Notes under the pieces: generated by a model
Seen by the model: only the letters and a program-made list of their open reading frames with translations
Told to the model about the DNA's origin: nothing
Databases searched by the model: none
Shown: in pieces, positions 44,255 to 54,136 of the stretch
Layout of the letters: every line of letters begins with the position of its first letter
Numbering within the stretch: position 1 is the stretch's first letter
Assembly (NCBI GenBank): GCA_002482885.1
Contig: DLGW01000005.1
Coordinates: forward strand, 363,493 to 427,492
Reading direction: 5' to 3'
Source: Flavobacteriaceae bacterium UBA7684
GTDB lineage: Bacteria; Bacteroidota; Bacteroidia; Flavobacteriales; Flavobacteriaceae
Length of the DNA: 64,000 bases
Translations under genes and position numbers: made by a program

Positions 44255-46747
44255 ATGAAACAAGCTATTCATTTTGATGAAGCACATACGCTTCATCAAC
44301 TTAAACATTTTTTACCGGCTCAATCGCCATTAAAAGATTTTATACATCACAACACATTACACGCATTTCAAGATTTAAACTTTTATGATGCGTTGTTGCA
44401 GTCATCAACGGTTTTTGGATACAATACTTTTTTACCTATTCAGGAATACAGAGATAAGTTTAAGTCAGGAGTTATTAAAAAAGAAATTTTAGAAAAAAGT
44501 ATTGCTAAAAGAGCTACTGAAAATCCAGAACAAGATTGGTTTTATTTACTTACCAAAAAAGAGTATGCTTCGAATAACGAACACAGAATAGGTAAGTTAA
44601 GAGCCAATTGGAAATTGAAATACAAAATAAGTTTAGATTACGAAGTACACCCCATACTTTTTAGAATACTTTGCAGTTATTTAGATCAAGGTATTTCTAT
44701 TTGGAATTTTCCCGCTCACGAAAAAGGATTAATAGCCTCTGTAAAAGAATTAGAAAAAAATAGTTTAGTCAGTTTTTTTAAAACAGAAAGGGCTAAAAAG
44801 TTGCTTTTTGGAAATCATCTAAATATTCCTAATTTATTATCTCTGTTGGTTGGTAATGAATCATATTACGAGGAATATTTATTTGATCAACAATTTGCTC
44901 ACCCAGGGTGGTCTGGTTTAGTTTCTGTGATTGAGGATATGCCTCAAACTTTATTGGATTCCAAATGCGTTTCGTTAAAAGATTTAATTCTTTTGGAACT
45001 GTTGTTAGAGTTAGACGCATTGGATTCAAAATATGGTCAAAATTGGGCGCCATTAAGTCATCGCGTTAAAGCTAAGCCCATAGCTCTATTTTCTGATATA
45101 CATACTACAGAATTTTTTGAAGTGATGTGTATTTGGCAAGATGCTTTTGAATGGAGTACCTACGATGGTGTTTTATCTGGAATTCAATTACAAGGTTTAA
45201 CCTTTGAAGAACTAAATCAAAAATCTTTTCAAGCACTATTTTGCATGGATGATAGGGAATGTTCTATCAGAAGACATGTTGAAAATACAGATAAAAATGC
45301 CGAAACTTTTGGCACACCTGGACATTTTAATGTAGAGTTCTATTATCAACCTATAAACGGTAAATTTTATACAAAACTATGTCCTGCGCCTGTAACACCT
45401 AAATTTTTAATTAAAGAAATAGGAGAAGGGACAAAACATGAAAAAGAACATCATTTAACCAAACATTCCCATACTTTGCTTTTTGGTTGGATGATTTCTC
45501 AAACCTTGGGTTTTTGGGTGGCTTTAAAGTTGTTTTTTAACATCTTTCGTCCAAGTATGACTCCTGCTACTAGTGCTTCGTTTAGACATTTAGATCATCA
45601 AGCTAAATTGACTATAGATTTTAATCCCGAAAACCCTACTGAAAACAATCTTCAAATAGGATATACATTCACCGAAATGGCAGATAGGGTGGAAGGTTTA
45701 CTAAAAGGTATCGGACTTACTAAAAACTTTGCCTCTATAGTTTATACCGTGGGGCATGGAGCAACTAGTGTAAACAATACCCACTATGCAGGATATGATT
45801 GTGGAGCTTGTTCCGGAAGACCAGGTTCGGTAAATGCCAAAGTAATTGCTTACATGGCTAATCACCCAGAAGTAAGAAATATTTTACGCACCAGAGGAAT
45901 TGATATTCCAGTTTCTACTCAGTTTTTAGGCGCCATACACGATACTACCAGAGATGAAATTAAGTTTTACGATCAGGATTTATTATCTGCAGTAAATGCT
46001 CAAAATCATCAGAAAAATATTACGGTGTTTCATCAATCATTAGCGTTAAATGCTAAAGAACGCTCCAGACGTTTCGAAACGGTTAGAACGCATCTTTCCT
46101 TAAAAGAAGTACATCATCGGGTAAAAAGACGTTCAGTTTCTTTGTTTGAACCCCGTCCAGAATTAAATCATGCCACTAATGCTTTTGCTATTGTAGGCAG
46201 ACGCTCTTTATCTAAACATATATTTTTAGACAGACGTTCTTTTTTAAATTCTTATGACTATTCTATTGATCCTGATGGAAAAAACTTGCTAGGTATTTTA
46301 AATGCTGTAGCACCGGTTGGTGGAGGTATTAATTTGGAATATTATTTTTCCAGAGTAGACAACCACAAATTGGGGGCAGGTACTAAGTTACCACACAACG
46401 TAATGGGGTTAGTAGGCGTTTCTAACGGAGTTGACGGAGATTTAAGACCTGGTTTACCCAGTCAAATGATTGAAGTGCACGACCCTGTAAGGTTATTGGT
46501 TGTTGTAGAACATTTTCCAGAAGTAGTTTTACAAGTCATTCAAAGCAATCCATCCACCTATGAATGGTTTAAAAACCAATGGGTGCATTTAGTGGTGGTA
46601 GAACCTGAAAAACGAAACTTGTTTTTATTCAACGGAGCAACTTTTGAACCTTATCATCCAGTTCAAAATGACATCCAAAAAGTGAGTGATTTTACCCCGC
46701 TATTCGAACAAAATAGCGAGAATTTACCTTTTAGTTTAGTAGGATAG
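44255..46747 (+). CDS. dabA: Inorganic carbon transporter subunit DabA (DUF2309)
   Basis: 830-aa soluble subunit of the DAB energy-coupled CO2 hydration/bicarbonate accumulation system, related to beta-carbonic anhydrases. Predicted zinc-site residues are C330 and D332 in LFCMDDREC, and H501 and C516 in the stretch from VGHGATSV to YDCGACSGRPGS. The spacing (2 and 15 residues) equals that of the published DabA zinc site. The N-terminus has the family's PAQSPLKDFIHHNTLHAFQ. The C-terminal PLPSQM-like region is GLPSQMIEVHDPVRLLVVVEH. The dabB gene follows after two bases. Length is within the family range. Confidence 0.92.
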   Translation: MKQAIHFDEAHTLHQLKHFLPAQSPLKDFIHHNTLHAFQDLNFYDALLQSSTVFGYNTFLPIQEYRDKFKSGVIKKEILEKSIAKRATENPEQDWFYLLTKKEYASNNEHRIGKLRANWKLKYKISLDYEVHPILFRILCSYLDQGISIWNFPAHEKGLIASVKELEKNSLVSFFKTERAKKLLFGNHLNIPNLLSLLVGNESYYEEYLFDQQFAHPGWSGLVSVIEDMPQTLLDSKCVSLKDLILLELLLELDALDSKYGQNWAPLSHRVKAKPIALFSDIHTTEFFEVMCIWQDAFEWSTYDGVLSGIQLQGLTFEELNQKSFQALFCMDDRECSIRRHVENTDKNAETFGTPGHFNVEFYYQPINGKFYTKLCPAPVTPKFLIKEIGEGTKHEKEHHLTKHSHTLLFGWMISQTLGFWVALKLFFNIFRPSMTPATSASFRHLDHQAKLTIDFNPENPTENNLQIGYTFTEMADRVEGLLKGIGLTKNFASIVYTVGHGATSVNNTHYAGYDCGACSGRPGSVNAKVIAYMANHPEVRNILRTRGIDIPVSTQFLGAIHDTTRDEIKFYDQDLLSAVNAQNHQKNITVFHQSLALNAKERSRRFETVRTHLSLKEVHHRVKRRSVSLFEPRPELNHATNAFAIVGRRSLSKHIFLDRRSFLNSYDYSIDPDGKNLLGILNAVAPVGGGINLEYYFSRVDNHKLGAGTKLPHNVMGLVGVSNGVDGDLRPGLPSQMIEVHDPVRLLVVVEHFPEVVLQVIQSNPSTYEWFKNQWVHLVVVEPEKRNLFLFNGATFEPYHPVQNDIQKVSDFTPLFEQNSENLPFSLVG

Positions 46748-46749
46748 TT

Positions 46750-48621
46750 ATGGAAAATATAAATTTAATTTTACAGTTTTTTATACTACTACCGTTATTA
46801 GGTTTTGTAGTTAGCTTAATCATTCCTAAAGAAAAAGAGTCTTTAATTTCTTGGAATGCTTTTTATACCGTTTTAATTCATCTAATAGCCTCGCTAGTTT
46901 TTACCGCTATGTGGATGTATAATGGTTTTCAAGATATTAATCTTAAAGAAATAACTATAATACAAACACCTCATTATGAGTTTTTTATAGATTTTTATTT
47001 TGATAATGTAACGGCTGTTTATTCTATAATAGGTACTTTACTTACTTTATTAGTAACAGTTTACAGTCGCTATTATTTGCATCGTGAAAGTGGGTATAAA
47101 CGTTTTTTTAATACCATTTTATTCTTTTTTACAGGATATAATGTGGTGGTTTTTTCAGGAAATTTCGAAACCTTATTTATTGGTTGGGAAATATTAGGTC
47201 TTTCTTCTTTTTTATTAATTGCGTTTTACAGAGACCGCTATTTACCTTCAAAAAATGCTTTAAAAGTATTTGCAGTTTACCGAATAGGAGATGTTGGATT
47301 TATTTTAGCCATGTGGGCGAGTCATCATTTATGGCACGAAAACATCACTTTTTCCAAATTAAATAATTACGAATTGGTTCACGAACATTTATCGGTTCAT
47401 GGGGCAGTTGGTGTATTTATATCCTTAATGATTTTGATTGCAGCGGCTACTAAATCGGCTCAATTGCCTTTTTCGTCATGGTTGCCCAGAGCCATGGAAG
47501 GGCCAACCCCATCTAGTGCTATTTTTTATGGTTCTTTATCGGTGCATTTAGGGGTGTTTTTATTACTAAGAACCTTTCCTTTTTGGGAACATCAAACTTC
47601 TATACGAATATTAATTGGCGTTTTAGGTTTGGTAACCAGTATTTTAACTTCATTAACCGCAAGAGTACAATCTAATGTAAAAAGTCAAATTGCTTATGCT
47701 TCTATTTCTCAAATAGGCATCATATTTATAGAAGTTGCTTTAGGTTTAGAAGAATTAGCTTTAATACATTTTGCAGGAAATGCCTTTTTAAGAACCTATC
47801 AATTACTAGTTTCTCCGTCGGTAGTGAGTTACATGATTAAAGAACAGTTTTATAATTTTATTCCAAGAATTCACACTTTCGAAGATTCGTGGCCTAAAAA
47901 GATAGAGTACGGCTTATATATTTTAAGTTTAAAAGAATGGAATTTAGATTCCTTAATGAACATTATTATTTGGTCTCCTTTTAAAACTTTAGGAAAAAAA
48001 CTGAATTTTTTAACGCTCCCTAGATTAGTTTTTCTGTTTGTGCCTAGTTATTTGTTAGGGCTTTTATTGTTGTATTTGTATTATGACAGTAAATATCTTC
48101 ATGAATATTTACCAGGTTTATTTTCGATTATAGGATTGTTATTAGTGTTTAAATCCTTTTCGGAAAGAAAGAATCCTAAACTAGCTTGGTTACTGATTAT
48201 TCTATATCACTTTTGGTCGGCTTTAGCCATTTCTTTTAATGAGAAGTTTAATTGGAACGAGGTCTATTTTTATTTAAGTGGTGTTTTATTAGCAGGGATT
48301 GCGGGTTGGGTAAGTTTGAATTATATACTCTCTAGAGAAAAGCTAGACTTGAATCAGTTTTATGGAGCGGTACACAAACATCCTAAAGTGGCTTTTATTT
48401 TTCTGTTGTCGTGTTTAGGATTAATGGCTTTTCCGATTACTCCCACTTTTGTTGGAGTCGATTTAATTTTTAGTCATATACATGCCGACCAGTTGGTATT
48501 AGCGGTAGCTACCTCCACCAGTTTTGTATTAACAGGAATTGCCTTAATTAGAATGTACGCCCGAATATTTTTAGGACCCGCTCCGGATGTTCAAGATTCT
48601 ATCCCATTTAAATCGTCTTAA
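46750..48621 (+). CDS. dabB: Inorganic carbon transporter subunit DabB (NuoL-like)
   Basis: 623-aa polytopic protein of the complex I proton-channel family, the membrane partner of DabA that couples ion flow to CO2 hydration. About 14-15 helices. Conserved elements: LFIGWEILGLSSFLLI with the TM5 glutamate, ILIAAATKSAQLPFSSWLPRA with the key lysine, and MEGPTPSSAIFYGSLSVHLG. Its C-terminal third is less conserved (LEEYL-like insert around 370-450). Starts two bases after dabA. Whether it conducts H+ or Na+ cannot be read from the sequence; both NQR and NhaD nearby make Na+ a possibility. Confidence 0.9.
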   Translation: MENINLILQFFILLPLLGFVVSLIIPKEKESLISWNAFYTVLIHLIASLVFTAMWMYNGFQDINLKEITIIQTPHYEFFIDFYFDNVTAVYSIIGTLLTLLVTVYSRYYLHRESGYKRFFNTILFFFTGYNVVVFSGNFETLFIGWEILGLSSFLLIAFYRDRYLPSKNALKVFAVYRIGDVGFILAMWASHHLWHENITFSKLNNYELVHEHLSVHGAVGVFISLMILIAAATKSAQLPFSSWLPRAMEGPTPSSAIFYGSLSVHLGVFLLLRTFPFWEHQTSIRILIGVLGLVTSILTSLTARVQSNVKSQIAYASISQIGIIFIEVALGLEELALIHFAGNAFLRTYQLLVSPSVVSYMIKEQFYNFIPRIHTFEDSWPKKIEYGLYILSLKEWNLDSLMNIIIWSPFKTLGKKLNFLTLPRLVFLFVPSYLLGLLLLYLYYDSKYLHEYLPGLFSIIGLLLVFKSFSERKNPKLAWLLIILYHFWSALAISFNEKFNWNEVYFYLSGVLLAGIAGWVSLNYILSREKLDLNQFYGAVHKHPKVAFIFLLSCLGLMAFPITPTFVGVDLIFSHIHADQLVLAVATSTSFVLTGIALIRMYARIFLGPAPDVQDSIPFKSS

Positions 48622-48640
48622 TAATCTAAAAATAAATTTT

Positions 48641-49927
48641 ATGACAACTTTAATCATCATTATATTCGTATTGGGTTATTTAGCCATTGCTTTTGAGCAC
48701 CCATTACAACTCAACAAAACAGCTTCGGCATTATTTGCGGGAATTGTTTGTTGGACACTTTATTTTGTTAGTTCACCTGATGTACATTTAGCTTCCGAGC
48801 AGTTGAATCACAATTTGTCGGAAATATCCTCTATTGTTTTCTTTTTATTAGGAGCCATGACCATAGTGGAATTAATAGATACGCACAACGGATTTTCATT
48901 AATTACCGATAGAATTAAAACTAAAAGTTTAGTGAAATTGATGTTTGTGATTTCTATTTTAACCTTTTTTCTGTCTTCTATTCTAGACAATTTAACTACA
49001 GCAATTGTTATGATTTCTTTGTGTGCTAAAATTCTAAAAGACCATAACGATAGGTTGTGGTTTGCCGGAATTATTATCATCGCAGCTAATGCAGGAGGGG
49101 CTTGGACACCTATTGGCGATGTAACTACTACTATGTTATGGATTGGTGGGCAAATCACCACCGTTAACATTATGGTCAACACCTTTGTTCCGAGTTTAAT
49201 GGTTTCATTAATTCCAACGTTGTTTTTTGCCTATAAGTTCAGAGGTAGATCCATTGAATTTAATGTCGCTAAAATGAAAGAAGAAACTCATTCGCAGTCT
49301 AGTGATATTGTGTTATTTGTTGGAGTAGGTATGTTGATTTCGGTTCCTATTTTTAAAACCATCACACACATGCCTCCGTTTATGGGAATGCTTTTGGGAT
49401 TGTCCATCATGTGGATATTAACTACCTATTTACATTTAACTAAACCCGAAGAGTTTAAATCTAGACACAGTGTTACCCATGCTTTAAAAAAAATAGATAC
49501 TCCTTCAGTTTTATTTTTTATGGGAATACTTTTGGCGGTTTCGGCTCTACAAGCTTCAGGAATTTTATCTATTGCTGCCGAAAAACTAGGTGAAAATATC
49601 CAAAATGAATATGTGATAGGGACCATTTTAGGACTGCTTTCTGCAGTGATTGATAACGTTCCTCTAGTAGCTGCCGCACAAGGAATGTATGATTTAACTA
49701 CTTACCCTGTTGATCATGCCTTTTGGCAATTTTTAGCTTTAACAGCAGGTACCGGAGGTAGTATCATTATTATTGGTTCTGCCGCAGGAGTTACCGTAAT
49801 GGGTTTAGAAAATGTCAACTTTTTTTGGTATTTAAAAAATATCGCTTGGATTGCTTTGTTGGGCTTTTTGGCAGGCGTTTTTACATTTATACTTCAACAC
49901 GAGGTGATTACCCCATTATTTAATTAA
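48641..49927 (+). CDS. nhaD: NhaD-type Na+/H+ antiporter
   Basis: 428-aa antiporter with about 12 helices. NhaD features: FEHPLQLNKTASALFAGI, FLLGAMTIVELIDTHNGF, the SSILDNLTTAIVMIS motif and NAGGAWTPIGDVTTTMLW, plus AVIDNVPLVAAAQGM in the second half. ATG 48641 is preferred: an upstream ATG at 48587 would overlap dabB by 35 nt and add a polar stretch before the first helix. Position in the dab operon suggests balancing Na+ and pH during bicarbonate uptake. Confidence 0.88.
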   Translation: MTTLIIIIFVLGYLAIAFEHPLQLNKTASALFAGIVCWTLYFVSSPDVHLASEQLNHNLSEISSIVFFLLGAMTIVELIDTHNGFSLITDRIKTKSLVKLMFVISILTFFLSSILDNLTTAIVMISLCAKILKDHNDRLWFAGIIIIAANAGGAWTPIGDVTTTMLWIGGQITTVNIMVNTFVPSLMVSLIPTLFFAYKFRGRSIEFNVAKMKEETHSQSSDIVLFVGVGMLISVPIFKTITHMPPFMGMLLGLSIMWILTTYLHLTKPEEFKSRHSVTHALKKIDTPSVLFFMGILLAVSALQASGILSIAAEKLGENIQNEYVIGTILGLLSAVIDNVPLVAAAQGMYDLTTYPVDHAFWQFLALTAGTGGSIIIIGSAAGVTVMGLENVNFFWYLKNIAWIALLGFLAGVFTFILQHEVITPLFN

Positions 49928-49952
49928 TACACTACAAAACAAAATATATATT

Positions 49953-51548
49953 ATGAAATCATCATCTAAAATAAAATTACCCAAAGATGGTTTAGAAGGG
50001 TTAAAAGAAAACTTTTCTACCGATGCCATTTCTGGTTTTATTGTTTTTTTACTGGCTTTACCCTTAAGTTTAGGAATTGCCAAAGCATCGGAATTTCCCC
50101 CAATAATGGGATTAATTACGGCTATTATAGGCGGTATTTTTGTCAGTTTTATCATGGGATCAAGGCTTACCATTAAAGGGCCTGCTGCAGGATTAATTGT
50201 AATTGTTGCAGGAGCAGTAGCCGAATTTGGTCAAGGTGACAACACATTGGGTTGGAAATTAGCTTTAGGCGCTATGGTATTAGCAGGTGTAATTCAAATC
50301 TTATTTGGATTATTAAAGTTGGGAAAATTAGCCGATTTTTTCCCCTTATCAGCCATTCATGGAATGTTAGCCGCTATCGGAATTATTATTATTGCTAAAC
50401 AAATTCCTGTTTTATTAAATGACAATCCCATTTTAGCCAAAGGAATGAGTCCGATAGAATTGCTTTTAAATATTCCAAAATTCATCTATAATTTAGATCC
50501 TAAAGCCACCTTGATTGGGGTGATAAGTTTAGCGATTATGATGGGTTGGCCATATATAAAAAACAAGTACATTAAAATGTTACCCGCTCCGTTAGTGGTT
50601 TTATTGTTTGCGATTCCTGCAGAATTAATGATGGATTTCCAGCATACCGAACCCCCTTACGCTTTAGTGCATATCGGTAGTTTTATTGATAATCTTAATA
50701 TAAACGTAAGCTTTGATGGGTTTTCTCAAACAGGAATTTTTGTTAAATACGTAATCATGTTTGCTTTAGTAGGTACCTTAGAATCATTACTTACCGTAAA
50801 AGCAATAGATTTATTAGATCCATTTAAAAGAAAATCAGATGCCAATAAAGATTTAATTGCCGTAGGATTAGGAAATACTTTAGCGGCAGTTTTAGGAGGA
50901 TTACCCATGATTGCAGAAGTTGCCCGTAGTTCGTCAAACGTGAACAATGGGGCTAAAACGCGTTGGGCTAATTTTTTCCATGGATTTTTTATTCTGATAT
51001 TTTTATTATTGGCCTCTCCGTTATTAGAAATGATTCCTAATGCGGCCTTAGCGGCGATGTTAATTTCAGTCGGAATTAAATTAGCACATCCCAAAGAATT
51101 CATTCATACATTTCATATCGGAAAAGAACAATTAGCCATATTTTTGGTAACCATTTTCTTTACTATTTTCGAAGATTTATTGGTCGGTATAGCTGCGGGT
51201 ATCGTTTTAGAAATCGTGATTTATTTATTTAATGGAGCGTCTTTAAATTCCATATTTAAGGCACCCACACAAGTTTCTTTTGAAGGCAATAATTATTTAA
51301 TAGAAATAGACAAATCAGCTTTGTTTACCAATTATTTAGGAATCAAAAGAAAATTAGAACAAGTTCCTCCAGGGTTTAATCTAACGATTGATTTGATGCA
51401 TACTAAAATCGTAGATCATTCCGTGATGAAAAATTTATCTTTATTTAAAGATGAATACGAACGTTCCGGAGGAAAAGTAGAAATTGTAGGTATTGAGGAG
51501 CACAAACCGTTTTCAAGTGATAAATTAGCGGCCAGAAAGAAAAAGTAA
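49953..51548 (+). CDS. SulP family anion (probably bicarbonate) transporter
   Basis: 531-aa SLC26/SulP transporter. The membrane domain spans about residues 20-430, with AISGFIVFLLALPLSLGIAKASEFPP, the SRLTIKGPAAGLIVIV motif and GLPMIAEVARSSSNVNNGAKTRW. A C-terminal STAS domain follows (LTIDLMHTKIVDHSVMKNL). This shape matches BicA-like Na+-dependent bicarbonate carriers as well as sulfate carriers; neighbouring dabAB and nhaD favour bicarbonate. 25 nt after nhaD and 9 nt before the DUF2490 gene. Confidence 0.85.
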   Translation: MKSSSKIKLPKDGLEGLKENFSTDAISGFIVFLLALPLSLGIAKASEFPPIMGLITAIIGGIFVSFIMGSRLTIKGPAAGLIVIVAGAVAEFGQGDNTLGWKLALGAMVLAGVIQILFGLLKLGKLADFFPLSAIHGMLAAIGIIIIAKQIPVLLNDNPILAKGMSPIELLLNIPKFIYNLDPKATLIGVISLAIMMGWPYIKNKYIKMLPAPLVVLLFAIPAELMMDFQHTEPPYALVHIGSFIDNLNINVSFDGFSQTGIFVKYVIMFALVGTLESLLTVKAIDLLDPFKRKSDANKDLIAVGLGNTLAAVLGGLPMIAEVARSSSNVNNGAKTRWANFFHGFFILIFLLLASPLLEMIPNAALAAMLISVGIKLAHPKEFIHTFHIGKEQLAIFLVTIFFTIFEDLLVGIAAGIVLEIVIYLFNGASLNSIFKAPTQVSFEGNNYLIEIDKSALFTNYLGIKRKLEQVPPGFNLTIDLMHTKIVDHSVMKNLSLFKDEYERSGGKVEIVGIEEHKPFSSDKLAARKKK

Positions 51549-51557
51549 ACTTAATTT

Positions 51558-52280
51558 ATGAAAAATTATTTTTTAGGCGTATTTATTTTAATTGCTACAA
51601 TTGCAGGAGCCCAAAATAAAACCCATCACGAGGGAGTTTGGTTAGCCTATGCTGGTCAGTTTAAATTTTCTAACAGAATTGGAATTCACTTAGAAGCGCA
51701 AAACAGAAATTACGGTTTGTTTGAAACCAATATCCAAAATTTATATCGTGCGGGTCTTAATTTTTATGTAGCACCGCAAACTACCGTAACGGTAGGTTAT
51801 GCTTTGGTGGATACCTATAATGCAGGATTTAATGAATATTTTAAAGAAGATAGGACATGGGAACAATTGCAGTTTTATCATGATGCCATTACCGATAATA
51901 GTACCATGTTACACCGTTTTAGATTGGAACAACGCTGGGTAGAGTCTTTAGCTTTGAATGAAATTGTATATCAAAATCGATTAAGATATATGAATAGAAT
52001 GTTGATTCATTTAGCAGAATTAAAAAATGAAAAATCATTTTATGGAGTTGTTCAAAATGAGTTGTTTATTCCGTTAGGAGAAAACAAAATTACCACCAAT
52101 TTTTTAGATCAAAACCGATTAACACTTGCCTTAGGATTAAACTTCAATAATAAAACCCGAATCGAATTGGGGTATTTGAATCAGTTTTTAAATCCATTTT
52201 CAGATAACGAAATCATTAATCATAATTTGTCGTTAGCGGTGTTTCAAAGTTTCAATTTAATGCCCAAAAAAGCAGAATAA
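51558..52280 (+). CDS. DUF2490 family outer-membrane beta-barrel protein
   Basis: 240-aa exported protein with signal peptide MKNYFLGVFILIATIAGAQN and alternating beta-strand pattern (GVWLAYAGQFKFSNRIGIH, MLHRFRLEQRWVE, LNFNNKTRIELGYLNQF) ending in an aromatic-rich strand (SLAVFQSFNLM). DUF2490 proteins are predicted small outer-membrane barrels of unknown role. It is the last gene of the dab operon and might form a pore for bicarbonate or other anions; that is only an inference from position. A terminator follows at 52290. Confidence 0.82.
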   Translation: MKNYFLGVFILIATIAGAQNKTHHEGVWLAYAGQFKFSNRIGIHLEAQNRNYGLFETNIQNLYRAGLNFYVAPQTTVTVGYALVDTYNAGFNEYFKEDRTWEQLQFYHDAITDNSTMLHRFRLEQRWVESLALNEIVYQNRLRYMNRMLIHLAELKNEKSFYGVVQNELFIPLGENKITTNFLDQNRLTLALGLNFNNKTRIELGYLNQFLNPFSDNEIINHNLSLAVFQSFNLMPKKAE

Positions 52281-52289
52281 GTTATAACT

Positions 52290-52324
52290 AAAAAGGGTTT
52301 GATTATCATCATCAAACCCTTTTT
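52290..52324. terminator. Bidirectional terminator between the dab operon and the cytochrome gene
   Basis: AAAAAGGGTTTGAT (52290-52303), loop TATCATC, ATCAAACCCTTTTT (52311-52324): a perfect 14-bp stem with an A-run on one side and a T-run on the other. It serves the DUF2490 gene on the plus strand and the convergent cytochrome gene on the minus strand. Confidence 0.93.
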
Positions 52325-52342
52325 TATGTAAATAAAGTGTAA

Positions 52343-52909
52343 TTACTTACCCCCAATCATTTTAGAAACAATGCCTTTGTCGGTACTGATTTCTGCAAAA
52401 AGTAAACCTGCAAAATGAAGGATAATATAAGTAACTAAATAAATCATTGATTTTTCGTGTAATTCTTCGGCGGTGTGTTCTAAGTTTTCAGGGCCAAATT
52501 CAATTAATAAACCTGTGGTTAAAGAAAAACCTAACAACACATAAAAAATCAAATAGACCCACGATTGAAACTTTTCTCTTAAAGGCAAACCTCTTTCAAA
52601 CGGACTGGTAAATAACCAACCTTGAAATAAAGCCAATAAACCTCTTAAAAAATAAATCACCACAATAGCATAACCTGTGTAAATATGCCATTGCCACATC
52701 GGTTGTCTGATTTTTTTAGCAATCACCACCGCTTGGTCGTCAGATATTTGAATGTTGATTTCTGATAAATTTTCTTTTAGAATATCAGCCATATGATTTT
52801 TATTCATCCAGCCCATTCTTAATAGAATAGTTAATAGTAAGAATATGATGGCAATGGCTAACGACCAATGCAATATTCTGTGTGCTAAAGAAAATTTGTT
52901 ATCATTCAT
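52343..52909 (-). CDS. Cytochrome b561-like membrane protein
   Basis: 188-aa protein with four TM segments and histidines placed for haem: LAHRILHWSLAIAIIF (helix 1), WQWHIYTGYAIVVIYFLRG (helix 2) and VTYIILHFAGLLFAEI (helix 4). FQSWVYLIFYVLLGFSLTTG is helix 3. The pattern is that of bacterial cytochrome b561 (Cyt_b561_bact) electron carriers. An insertion of about 30 residues lies between helices 1 and 2. Encoded two bases after the aminotransferase on the minus strand. Electron partners unknown. Confidence 0.85.
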   Translation of the reverse strand: MNDNKFSLAHRILHWSLAIAIIFLLLTILLRMGWMNKNHMADILKENLSEINIQISDDQAVVIAKKIRQPMWQWHIYTGYAIVVIYFLRGLLALFQGWLFTSPFERGLPLREKFQSWVYLIFYVLLGFSLTTGLLIEFGPENLEHTAEELHEKSMIYLVTYIILHFAGLLFAEISTDKGIVSKMIGGK

Positions 52910-52911
52910 AA

Positions 52912-54111
52912 TTAATGAACTTTTTCGTTATAAGTTTTAACGGCTTCTTTTAAGATAAAAGCCGCTCTTTTTAAATCAGTTTTATTTAAAACATAAGCCA
53001 AGCGAATTTCATTCATACCTAAACCTTCGGTAGCATAAAAACCACTGGCAGGTGCTACCATAACCGTTTCACCGTCAAGACTGTAATATTCCAACAACCA
53101 TTTGGCGAATTTTTCAGCATTGTCAATTGGTAAACGAGCCATACAATAAAAAGCGCCTTTTGGTTTTACTACTTTAATCCCTTCAATTTCGTTTAAGGCA
53201 TCAATTAAAACATCTCTACGTTCTTTATATTCTGTATTGACTTCGTCAAAATAAGATTGAGGCGCATCTAAAGCGGCTTCACTGGCAATTTGCCCAATGG
53301 TAGGCGGGCTTAATCTGGCCTGAGCAAATTTCATTACGGTATTTAAAAATTCTTTATTTCGCGAAGCTATATTTCCAATTCGGGCACCACACATACTGAA
53401 TCGTTTAGAAACCGAATCAATCATAATGGCATGTTTTTCCAAACTAGGAATATTCATTACTGAAAAATGTTTTACTTCATCGTAAAAGAATTCACGATAA
53501 ACTTCATCCACAATTAAAAACAAATCGTGTTTAATTACAATGTCCGCCAATTGCTTTAATTCTTGCTCTGAATACAAATGCCCAGTGGGGTTGTTCGGAT
53601 TACAAATTAAAATGGCTTTGGTTTTATCGGTAATTAACGCTTCAAAATTCGAAATAGGAGGTAAGGTAAAACCTTCGTCAATAGTTGACAATACAGGAAC
53701 TACATGTGCATTTGACGAAGAAGCAAAAGCAATATAGTTAGCGTAAAAAGGTTCTGGAATAATAATTTCGTCTCCATCATCGGCAATACTAGCAATCGAA
53801 AACATAATAGCTTCCGACGCTCCTGTAGTCACAATGATTTCCGAAGCATCTAAATAAACTTCGTTTTTTCTGTAATATTCTGCTAATTTGTCTCTTAAAC
53901 TTTGAATCCCTGCCGAAGAAGTATATTTAATAATGTCTAAATCAATGTTTTTAATAGCATTGATGGCATTGTCAGGGGTTTTAATATCTGGTTGACCAAT
54001 GTTTAAATGGTAAACTTTGATTCCTTTTTTCTTAGCTTTTTCAGCAAATGGCTCCAATTTTCTGATTGGAGATTCGGGCATTGTTTTTCCTTTGTTTGAA
54101 ATTGACGGCAT
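52912..54111 (-). CDS. Class I/II pyridoxal-phosphate aminotransferase (aspartate-type)
   Basis: 399-aa fold-type I aminotransferase. YHLNIGQPDIKTPDNAINA, YTSSAGIQSLRDKLAEYY, VTTGASEAIMF, CNPNNPTGHLYSEQE, IVDEVYREF, the PLP lysine in SVSKRFSMCGARIG and the substrate arginine region in NEIRLAYVLN. Likely aspartate or aromatic amino acid transaminase. ATG 54111 is chosen: a longer frame to 54147 would add a hydrophobic leader (FFLVISSLKYA) that runs into the DUF1573 terminator hairpin. Substrate not resolved. Confidence 0.9.
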   Translation of the reverse strand: MPSISNKGKTMPESPIRKLEPFAEKAKKKGIKVYHLNIGQPDIKTPDNAINAIKNIDLDIIKYTSSAGIQSLRDKLAEYYRKNEVYLDASEIIVTTGASEAIMFSIASIADDGDEIIIPEPFYANYIAFASSSNAHVVPVLSTIDEGFTLPPISNFEALITDKTKAILICNPNNPTGHLYSEQELKQLADIVIKHDLFLIVDEVYREFFYDEVKHFSVMNIPSLEKHAIMIDSVSKRFSMCGARIGNIASRNKEFLNTVMKFAQARLSPPTIGQIASEAALDAPQSYFDEVNTEYKERRDVLIDALNEIEGIKVVKPKGAFYCMARLPIDNAEKFAKWLLEYYSLDGETVMVAPASGFYATEGLGMNEIRLAYVLNKTDLKRAAFILKEAVKTYNEKVH

Positions 54112-54136
54112 AGCGTATTTTAACGAACTTATAACT

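Noticed and set aside
48587..48640. Upstream ATG for nhaD overlapping dabB
   Set aside because: It adds a polar stretch before the first helix and overlaps dabB by 35 nt; ATG 48641 fits NhaD N-termini.
50726..51103. 125-codon open frame antisense to the SulP gene
   Set aside because: It lies wholly inside a conserved gene in another frame and has no recognisable product; the same holds for other long antisense frames, for example 48808-49182 in nhaD and 56306-56638 in valS.
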